IMG/VR virus record: IMGVR_UViG_3300047550_001870 | Span: 1 to 43,521 of that record | Length of the DNA stretch: 43,521 nt | From: a virus | Strand: one strand, 5' to 3' | Shown here: piece by piece, positions 25,812 through 31,290 of the stretch | Layout: the number at the start of each line of letters is the position of its first letter | Position numbering within the stretch: the first letter of the stretch is position 1 | Notes under the pieces: model-generated | Seen by the model: only the letters and a program-made list of their open reading frames with translations | The model's database searches: none | Told to the model about the DNA's origin: nothing | Program-made: the position numbers and the translations under genes

Positions 25812-26714
25812 CTAATTCCGCCAGCCCCGAGAGGCGGTTAATAAATATCTCTTGGCAAGACTCGACTATGCGAGTATAAATAGAAGTTAAGCATAGTGCG
25901 TCCCCGTAGCAATACGGGGGGTCCCGATTGCTACAGCCGTAGCGGATTAGGAAATGAAACACCCTAATCTTGTCTAGTTTCAACGGTCAAGGGCTAACTC
26001 GTATGGAATACCTAAACCCACATTCCATACCTGGCAGGGTAAATAGGGTTACATGGGACCTATTGGTAGAAATACCATTAGGTCTTTTCCAAAGGGTTTC
26101 CCTGATCAGGAAACTCTGGGTGGCGGAATAACGGTTTAATCTAGCCGTAACGCATACCAATGCAAACCAATGGCCAAATGGTTGAGGAATGCAAAGGTAG
26201 TACAAAGTAGGCTATCCACCTTGATAGATTGCTGAAACGTTGGAGGTATCAAGTAATCCTCCCCCCACAATACAAACCTCGCCTAACGGGGGCGTGTAAT
26301 AAATACCCCAGCCCTTAGGGGCATCGCGGCATCTACGGTAGAAATACCGTGGAAGCCTTTCACCGCAAGCAACCTAGCCTGTAGGCGGTATATAAATAGC
26401 AGGACACACTTTATGTGTAGACCTGAGCAAGTCTCAAAAAGGCTCATAGACTTCCCGCACCCATCCTCCCGATCTGGAGGAAGTTAGGGGTGTATCGGAC
26501 TCTGCTAACGCTTAGTTAGTAGATACGCCGTTGATCACGGTTCACCTAGGTTCTGCACCTAGGGGTGCTATTTCCCCGAGTGCAGCGGGGCCTCAATGGA
26601 TTGCTGGGCGTCCATTGTTGCTTAAATGCCCACCGTGTTACTCCGAGCGGGCAATTCGGAGTTCCTTATAAGATATGTTCTCTCGTTGAGAACCTATCTT
26701 TACAGGAGATTACT
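25812..26714 (+). ncRNA. Candidate large structured RNA (about 0.9 kb of consecutive stem-loops)
   Basis: No supported ORF spans this stretch, yet it reads almost entirely as local inverted repeats on the + strand. Clear stems: CCGCC/GGCGG (25818), ACTCG/CGAGT (25860), a 12-bp stem around GGGT (25906-25934), GTATGGAAT/ATTCCATAC (26001-26030), a GAAA-capped helix (26057-26084), CTTGATA/TATCAAG (26220-26253), CTACGGTA-GAAA-TACCGTGG (26333-26352), ACACA/TGTGT (26404), CCTCC/GGAGG (26465), CCCCG/CGGGG (26574), AATGGA/TCCATT (26595), CTCCGA/TCGGAG (26641) and GTTCTC/GAGAAC (26677). Size and phage/tRNA context recall ornate RNAs such as GOLLD and ROOL. I cannot match it to either, and a very long structured leader is the alternative. 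Confidence 0.45.
25930..25951 (+). repeat. 22-bp hairpin repeat, copy 2
   Basis: GCTAC-AGCC-GTAGC followed by GGATTAGG matches the copy at 21428 at 20 of 22 positions. Here GCTAC (25930) can pair instead with GTAGC at 25906 in a 12-bp hairpin. GATTAGG can pair with CCTAATC just downstream. The element therefore sits in mutually exclusive folds. Confidence 0.75.
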
Positions 26715-26837
26715 ATGGATGAGTGCATTTGTGCACATTGTTCAAAGGTATATTACAATACACCTTTGAATTATTCCTGGTATTTATGTCCAACTTGTAT
26801 GGACATATGGTTTTTGTTTGGTTGTCCAGTGGAATAA
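26715..26837 (+). CDS. 40-residue zinc-ribbon-like protein
   Basis: The ATG at 26715 follows CAGGAG by 6 bp. The product has CICAHC near the N-terminus and CPTC about 20 residues later, i.e. two CxxC knuckles typical of a minimal zinc ribbon. Aromatic residues lie between and after them (NYSWYL, IWFLFGC). It is the first gene after the structured region and opens a run of tightly packed small genes. Such mini-ribbons often bind nucleic acid or protein partners; the target is unknown. Confidence 0.65.
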   Translation: MDECICAHCSKVYYNTPLNYSWYLCPTCMDIWFLFGCPVE

Positions 26838-26848
26838 AAGGAGATATA

Positions 26849-26992
26849 ATGTCTAAGCCGCGTCAGGTCAAGAAGCGTAAGCGTAAGACTGGATACATCA
26901 ATCTGGTCAAGCCTTCTCCGTTCCGTCACACTTTCTTTTCGTTTAGTGATTTCAACAATTGGCTGAATAGCCCAGCCTCAACTGAGTGGTGA
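26849..26992 (+). CDS. Small basic protein
   Basis: A strong ribosome site (AAGGAGATAT) precedes the ATG at 26849, 11 bp after the upstream stop. The 47-residue product starts with a highly basic stretch (KPRQVKKRKRKTG) and ends in an aromatic region (RHTFFSFSDFNNWL). This suits nucleic-acid binding. No family recognised. Confidence 0.6.
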   Translation: MSKPRQVKKRKRKTGYINLVKPSPFRHTFFSFSDFNNWLNSPASTEW

Positions 26993-26997
26993 TTACA

Positions 26998-27228
26998 ATG
27001 AGTACTGAAAACGGTATTAGGATTGCATTGTGGGAAGTCAACTCTGACAACCCCAACAGCCCCAAGTTCAATGGTATTGTTACCATTAATGGAACCGAGC
27101 ACAAGGTTTCCCTATGGGACAATAGCGCAGCTACCCACCCCAAGGCTCCCCGCCTCAAGGGTAAGACGAGCCGCCCTTCCCCTAAGGAAGATGTCTCAAA
27201 GAACAGTGAACTTGTGATTCCTTTCTAA
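26998..27228 (+). CDS. DUF736-like small protein with an SSB-like tail
   Basis: The 76-residue product (ALWEVNSDNPNSPKFNGIV, then EHKVSLWDN) follows a pattern common in small phage and plasmid proteins. In these a short beta-rich domain contains 'LW' and 'VSLW.N' motifs. It ends in VIPF, reminiscent of the DIPF tips of single-stranded DNA-binding proteins. The domain assignment is by eye. The ATG at 26998 lies 5 bp after the preceding TGA. Confidence 0.6.
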   Translation: MSTENGIRIALWEVNSDNPNSPKFNGIVTINGTEHKVSLWDNSAATHPKAPRLKGKTSRPSPKEDVSKNSELVIPF

Positions 27229-27238
27229 ATACCCAATA

Positions 27239-27299
27239 CCCTAGTATATAGCTAGGGCTCAAACCTAAGGTATTAATAATATATAGTATTATTATACCT
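27239..27299 (+). promoter_or_regulatory. Paired hairpins ahead of the small-gene cluster
   Basis: CCCTAG-7-CTAGGG (27239-27257) is followed by a long AT-rich stem. In it AGGTA and AATAATA pair with TATTATT and TACCT around TATAG (27268-27299). CCTAAG occurs three times nearby. Composition becomes AT-richer from here on. Could be an mRNA boundary or a regulatory site. Confidence 0.4.
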
Positions 27300-27317
27300 A
27301 AGTATTAAACCTAAGTT

Positions 27318-27536
27318 ATGAAACTAATTAATAATAAAAACTATGGTAAAACTCTATGGTCTATTGATTCTGAGTATTACATTTGCTCTACTTCCTTAGA
27401 CAATTCTGAGGTAATGGTGTTTCAATCAGATTCTAATGGAAATATTGTAGATTATACAGACTTGTATGTTTCATACACACAGGTTGATAACCATGCTTAC
27501 CACATGGAACAATTTAGGAGTCAACGTGGGTCTTGA
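27318..27536 (+). CDS. Hypothetical protein
   Basis: The 72-residue product (MKLINNKNYGKTLWSIDSEY) starts at the ATG after the hairpin pair. It looks like a small beta-rich soluble protein. Its last codons overlap the next gene, whose ribosome site lies inside this frame. Function unknown. Confidence 0.65.
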   Translation: MKLINNKNYGKTLWSIDSEYYICSTSLDNSEVMVFQSDSNGNIVDYTDLYVSYTQVDNHAYHMEQFRSQRGS

Positions 27537-27912
27537 TAATTATGCTGTATATGGAAAGTCTCATCCCAAGTATGATCATACTGAGGGAGCTACTAACGAC
27601 ATTCCAAATAAGTTTTTCCCAAAGAATAATCTTTGTGGTGGTATGTTCTCTGGAGGAGGTAATTCCTTTAGGGGCAAGGTTTACAATGATCTTGTAGAGT
27701 TCTTTGCCAACAAATCTCTTTACGAGGATATCCTTGAACCTGATGATGTACTAGAGATTGCTACTGTCCTTTCTCAAATTACCGAAGAAAGGTTTAACAA
27801 GGAATTTGCCCCGCACAATAGCTGGGAAATTACTTATGAAGAAGTCAAGCAACTTGCGGAATGGTTCCGTATTGTTGCTGATGAAGATGGTTCAGTTATT
27901 GCTTGGTACTAA
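27526..27912 (+). CDS. Hypothetical protein with MGLDNYA-type start
   Basis: I choose GTG 27526 because AGGAG ends 5 bp upstream and the product then starts (M)GLDNYAVYGKS. This is a recurrent N-terminus of phage and bacterial proteins of this type. Upstream in-frame ATGs would add residues that look out-of-frame. The 128-residue product contains a Gly-rich turn (CGGMFSGGGNSFRGK) and an acidic C-terminal half. It overlaps the upstream gene by 11 bp. Function unknown. Confidence 0.7.
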   Translation: MGLDNYAVYGKSHPKYDHTEGATNDIPNKFFPKNNLCGGMFSGGGNSFRGKVYNDLVEFFANKSLYEDILEPDDVLEIATVLSQITEERFNKEFAPHNSWEITYEEVKQLAEWFRIVADEDGSVIAWY

Positions 27913-27913
27913 A

Positions 27914-28282
27914 ATGAATATTAATATTGATAAGATTAATCAGAATCGTAAGAATCGTATTAACAAGATTGAAACCTATGCATTGGCAAACAAGGTTCCA
28001 AATTTCGTAGCGGCTATGTATATTGATGAACATAGTCAGCTTACTACAAACAAGAAGATGCTTAACTCAGTTGATTATGTAGTTGATACAGTTACTGTTG
28101 ATAACTATAGGGATGTTATTTCTGCTCTGGCTCAGATTGGTGTGGTTGTTATGCACTCGGAGTCAGAGTCGGATTCCTATATCGCTAATGTTCTCAATAA
28201 GATAATTAATGAAGAGATTCCTGAGTGTTGGGGTGGTCCTGACATGCAGGAATACGTTGATATTACCCCGTCACAGGTTTGA
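27914..28282 (+). CDS. Hypothetical protein
   Basis: The ATG at 27914 is 1 bp after the previous stop codon. The 122-residue product begins with an Asn/Lys-rich helix (NINIDKINQNRKNRINKIE). It then has alternating hydrophobic and acidic stretches and ends MQEYVDITPSQV. No motif recognised. Tight packing suggests translational coupling with both neighbours. Confidence 0.65.
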   Translation: MNINIDKINQNRKNRINKIETYALANKVPNFVAAMYIDEHSQLTTNKKMLNSVDYVVDTVTVDNYRDVISALAQIGVVVMHSESESDSYIANVLNKIINEEIPECWGGPDMQEYVDITPSQV

Positions 28283-28295
28283 AGGTACACAAAGT

Positions 28296-28508
28296 ATGTT
28301 GACTTATAATCTTCCTAACAATACCGTGTTTGTTGTTGGAGTTATTGCTAAGGCTTATGGAGATTTTACTCCCATTGCTGTCTTTGAAAATATCCAAGAT
28401 GCCGCATGGTATGCGGAAAAGACTGGTGTTGCTTTCAGGATTGAACCACATAACAAGGATTCGGTTCTAATCAGGGATGTTAAGATCAATACTTGCAACT
28501 GGAACTAA
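28296..28508 (+). CDS. Hypothetical protein
   Basis: The 70-residue product (MLTYNLPNNTVFVVGVIAKAY) has a compact alpha/beta look, with FENIQDAAWYAEKTG in the middle. A weak ribosome site (GAAGG) lies 12 bp upstream. Function unknown. Confidence 0.6.
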   Translation: MLTYNLPNNTVFVVGVIAKAYGDFTPIAVFENIQDAAWYAEKTGVAFRIEPHNKDSVLIRDVKINTCNWN

Positions 28509-28509
28509 C

Positions 28510-28761
28510 ATGACTACTAATACCTATGCTGGATATACTGCTGTAATTAATGATAAGATTCAGATCTCTTATCATAGTTCTTACAAGTCAGATACTAAGA
28601 ACAACTATGATCCAAGCTTTATTATTAAGATTGGAGATGTTGAAACTTATGTTAATCTAGACGATATGCATAATATTTGTTCTGTAATTGACAACATGCT
28701 TACTTTGAATAAGTATATTCCTAACAAGGATAATGCACTTGATTACCATGCCTTCCGATGA
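28510..28761 (+). CDS. Hypothetical protein
   Basis: The ATG at 28510 lies 1 bp after the previous stop codon. The 83-residue product is Tyr/Asn-rich (YHSSYKSDTKNNYDPSFIIK) and ends DNALDYHAFR. The next small gene starts inside its 3' end. Function unknown. Confidence 0.6.
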   Translation: MTTNTYAGYTAVINDKIQISYHSSYKSDTKNNYDPSFIIKIGDVETYVNLDDMHNICSVIDNMLTLNKYIPNKDNALDYHAFR

Positions 28762-28903
28762 CGAGTGGAACTGGTTGTTTCACCATATTGTAGATAATAA
28801 TGGTAATATCATTCATGAGGATGATGAAGATGCATATGGAAATGAACCCAGTGAAATCGAAACTGATTCGCAATACGGATCACTCGACCGCTTCGGTTAT
28901 TAA
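28748..28903 (+). CDS. 51-residue acidic protein
   Basis: This short frame starts at ATG 28748, within the end of the preceding gene, and runs to TAA 28901-28903. It encodes MPSDDEWNWLFHHIVDNNG followed by a strongly acidic stretch (HEDDEDAYGNEPSEIETD). It overlaps the following frame as well, so both flanks look coupled. Small acidic phage proteins often inhibit host DNA-binding factors, but nothing specific supports that here. Confidence 0.5.
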   Translation: MPSDDEWNWLFHHIVDNNGNIIHEDDEDAYGNEPSEIETDSQYGSLDRFGY

Positions 28904-29024
28904 TGATTTGTTTGATCGGGGAATCATTTCTGATTTCTCCGAAGATGGATGGGTACTATACAAAAAGGAATGGTATCCACTGATTACCTTCCTAGAAAGG
29001 ATTAAGATTGTCGAGCGTATTTAA
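28842..29024 (+). CDS. Small hypothetical protein, start uncertain
   Basis: The C-terminal half (NDLFDRGIISDFSEDGWVLY and the following 23 residues) looks like real protein and fills the gap up to the DUF932-like gene. The ATG at 28842 gives 60 residues beginning MNPVKSKLIRNT. Several earlier in-frame ATGs exist from 28815 but overlap the acidic gene further. Function unknown. Confidence 0.5.
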   Translation: MNPVKSKLIRNTDHSTASVINDLFDRGIISDFSEDGWVLYKKEWYPLITFLERIKIVERI

Positions 29025-29967
29025 TTTTGTCGGTGCTACCGTAGAAGGTATGTCACTTGAGGAAGCAACTACCCTTGCTGGAATGAATTGGACTGTTAGC
29101 AAGCGTCCTATCTATGTCATGAATACTCCTTCTGACACGGATGAGGAGCTTTATACAACCAATAAGTTCTTTGCTACCACCCGTGACGATACCAATACTA
29201 TTCTTGGTGTTGTTGGTCCTGATTATCAGGTTGTGCAGAACCATGAACTTGCATATCTTTGCGAGCGTCTGCAAGGATCTGATGTAAAGATTGAGACTGC
29301 TGGTATCTTGGATAATGGCCGTCGTGTCTTTGTTCAGATGCTTGGCAATCCATTTGATGTTGGACCATACAAGGACACCAATATTCCCATGACTTTGTTT
29401 ACCAATGGTCATGATGGTCAATGGCCCTTGTCTTCGTTGCCTACATCTATCCGTGTTGTTTGTCAGAACACACTGAATATGGCACTCAATCAGGGCAAGC
29501 GTAATAATATGATCATTAGCCTCAAGCATACTGGTAATATCCAGGATCGTCTTGAGTCTATGATTCAAGCTATTGAGAATTGGAAGGATCGTACTATTGA
29601 TTTCCAGAATAAGGCTGAAATCCTTGCTCGTAAGGAAGTCAATACTCAGTTTGTTCAAGACTTCTGGATTCAGATCTATTCTGATATGTTCGGAGAGATC
29701 CATGAGAATCCCATGAATGATGAACAGAATGAGGATAACAAGGTTGCTAGGTCTACACTTACTAAGTGGGCTAATACCTTTGATTCCGAGGTCAAGCTGA
29801 GTGGTGCCAATCTGTGGACTGCTATGAATGCAGTTACCTATTGGCTTGATCACCAGCAGATCTATCGTGGTGAGAAGAAGAATGAGAATCGCTTCAATGA
29901 CACTCTCTTTGGCAATGGTGCCAAGGAAAAGGTTAATGTCATGAACGCAACTCTTGCATATGTCTAA
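29008..29967 (+). CDS. DUF932-family phage/plasmid-like protein
   Basis: The TTG at 29008 is chosen because AAGGA lies 6 bp upstream and the product then starts MSSVFNFVGATVEGMSLEEA; the next ATG is 29050. The 319 residues show hallmarks of the DUF932 (TIGR03299-type) family. These are NKFFATTRDDTNTILGVVG, YQVVQNHELAYL, the central VCQNTLNMAL and a C-terminal DFWIQIY/AVTYWLDH region. Members are common on phages and plasmids; the biochemical role is not established. An intrinsic terminator follows immediately. Confidence 0.8.
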   Translation: MSSVFNFVGATVEGMSLEEATTLAGMNWTVSKRPIYVMNTPSDTDEELYTTNKFFATTRDDTNTILGVVGPDYQVVQNHELAYLCERLQGSDVKIETAGILDNGRRVFVQMLGNPFDVGPYKDTNIPMTLFTNGHDGQWPLSSLPTSIRVVCQNTLNMALNQGKRNNMIISLKHTGNIQDRLESMIQAIENWKDRTIDFQNKAEILARKEVNTQFVQDFWIQIYSDMFGEIHENPMNDEQNEDNKVARSTLTKWANTFDSEVKLSGANLWTAMNAVTYWLDHQQIYRGEKKNENRFNDTLFGNGAKEKVNVMNATLAYV

Positions 29968-29974
29968 TTATAAA

Positions 29975-30011
29975 GGGCAACCTAGGATTATTTCCTAGGT
30001 TGCCCTTTTTT
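29975..30011 (+). terminator. Strong intrinsic terminator
   Basis: GGGCAACCTAGGA pairs perfectly with TCCTAGGTTGCCC around TTATT, followed by TTTTTTATTT. It lies 8 bp after the DUF932-like gene and separates the small-gene block from the nucleotide/replication block. Confidence 0.9.
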
Positions 30012-30019
30012 ATTTATAT

Positions 30020-30217
30020 ATGCCAAAAGTACTAGACGTAACGGTGCGTATGATTGAATATACCAAAGACGGTAATGTAGTTTTACCATATGTGGAGTAC
30101 CATACCCATGAAATTATACCTGAGAGTTTACACGTTGGACAGGATGGTATCTCCTTATGTAGACATGTTGCAGAGAACTGTTTGCAAATGGAATCATTGT
30201 TCAATCCGTGTAGATAA
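30020..30217 (+). CDS. Possible small protein overlapping the next gene
   Basis: The 65-residue frame (MPKVLDVTVRMIEYTKDGNV, then HVGQDGISLCRHVAENCLQ) starts directly after the terminator T-tract. It has no clear ribosome site and shares 110 bp with the following frame. The amino-acid composition is plausible for a protein. Either both are genes, or this is a chance frame. Confidence 0.4.
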   Translation: MPKVLDVTVRMIEYTKDGNVVLPYVEYHTHEIIPESLHVGQDGISLCRHVAENCLQMESLFNPCR

Positions 30218-30566
30218 TATTATTATTCATTTCTTTGATGATTACATTGTACCAAGATGGATTACTCCAGCTGTAGATAATAAAATGTTTCCTGGTGGTA
30301 TTGAATTCTTTGTTGATGATGTAGATAACTTACCAGCCATAAGAGATTTTACAAATTCTTTACCAAAATGTTCTTCTTTTGATAAAGCATCAAGGATTAT
30401 ATGGTATCATACCATAGGGTTATGGCCTAAAAGAAATGATTGCGTTGATAAGTGCAGTGCTACACTGACTTATTTGTTTAATATACCAAGGTGTAATACA
30501 ACACCTGATAAACTAGTAGAGTTAGTAAATGAATATAGGAAACAAAGGATTTGTAGAGATCATTGA
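30108..30566 (+). CDS. Hypothetical protein with an NDC...TPDKL pattern
   Basis: The ATG at 30108 has GGAG 10 bp upstream; an earlier ATG at 30090 is possible. The 152-residue product contains FDDYIVPRW, then IGLWPKRNDCVDKCSATLTY and TTPDKLVELVNEYRK. A cysteine ahead of a helix, then 'TPD.L', is a layout seen in phage proteins of the papain/NlpC-like kind, but I cannot assign an enzyme. Its 3' end overlaps thyX by 38 bp. Confidence 0.6.
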   Translation: MKLYLRVYTLDRMVSPYVDMLQRTVCKWNHCSIRVDNIIIHFFDDYIVPRWITPAVDNKMFPGGIEFFVDDVDNLPAIRDFTNSLPKCSSFDKASRIIWYHTIGLWPKRNDCVDKCSATLTYLFNIPRCNTTPDKLVELVNEYRKQRICRDH

Positions 30567-31245
30567 TCACATGGGTAGTGATTTAACAGTTGTTAATGCA
30601 GCCCGTGTATCATTCAATAAGATGAGTAAATGGGAAGAAGAAATCACTGCTGATAAAGATGGAATGATTGATGTATCTTATTCTTTAAATGAAAAAGATA
30701 AGAAACTTATTAATTATCTTGCAAAGCATGAACACTGGACTCCATTTGCTCATTGCTATGTTACACTGCATATCAAAGCACCTATTCCAATTCGTACTCA
30801 GTTCTTCAAACATAAAGTTGGTTTTGTAGAAAATGAAATCTCTCGTCGTTATGTTGATGAACCACCTGAGTTCTTTATCCCCAGGTTCTCTGCTCGTCCA
30901 AGCAACATGAAACAAGGTGCTGGAGAAGAACTGGATGCTGATACTCAAAGTCGTGCACATATCATGTATACTCTTCATCTTGAGTATGCAAAGGGTGTGT
31001 ATGATGATCTCATTAGGTTAGGTGTTGCACCTGAACAGGCAAGGTTTATCTTGCCTCAGGCAACCTATACCGAATGGTATTGGACTGGTAGTCTAGCCGC
31101 CTATGCACGGTTCTACCAGCAACGCTCGTCACCTCATGCTCAAGCTGAGATCCGAGAATATGCAAATGCAATTGGTGAAATCCTGTCTATGTATTTCCCT
31201 GTATCATGGCAAGCTTTAACCAACAATCAATCTATACCTGAGTGA
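30529..31245 (+). CDS. thyX: Flavin-dependent thymidylate synthase
   Basis: The 238-residue product matches ThyX, which makes dTMP from dUMP using FAD, NADPH and methylene-tetrahydrofolate. The signature region is FFKHKVGFVENEISRRY (from about residue 92), followed by YTEWYWTGSLAAYARFYQQR near the C-terminus. The ATG at 30529 overlaps the previous gene. The catalytic signature reads K94-H95-K96 with eight residues before Ser, against RHR-x7-S in the classic form. Together with the deaminase at 35972 it suggests a phage-supplied thymidine nucleotide route. Confidence 0.9.
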   Translation: MNIGNKGFVEIIDHMGSDLTVVNAARVSFNKMSKWEEEITADKDGMIDVSYSLNEKDKKLINYLAKHEHWTPFAHCYVTLHIKAPIPIRTQFFKHKVGFVENEISRRYVDEPPEFFIPRFSARPSNMKQGAGEELDADTQSRAHIMYTLHLEYAKGVYDDLIRLGVAPEQARFILPQATYTEWYWTGSLAAYARFYQQRSSPHAQAEIREYANAIGEILSMYFPVSWQALTNNQSIPE

Positions 31246-31290
31246 CCATGTTTGTAGCTATGCTACATCCACATCAACTAAAGGAGATAT

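Noticed and set aside
26096-26114. Hammerhead-like CTGAtcAGGAAAC string
   Set aside because: The CUGANGA core and the GAAA are not correctly placed, and the bases form a simple GTTTCC/GGAAAC hairpin.
25134-26714. CRISPR array or IS element as an explanation for the repeats
   Set aside because: The repeats are short, differ in spacing and sequence, and no transposase, Cas gene or regular spacer pattern is present.
28903-28983. 26-codon ATG frame after the acidic small gene
   Set aside because: It overlaps a longer frame with better protein-like sequence and has no ribosome site.
29053-29853. 266-codon open frame on the minus strand
   Set aside because: It is the antisense shadow of the DUF932-like gene, with no promoter, ribosome site or protein-like composition.
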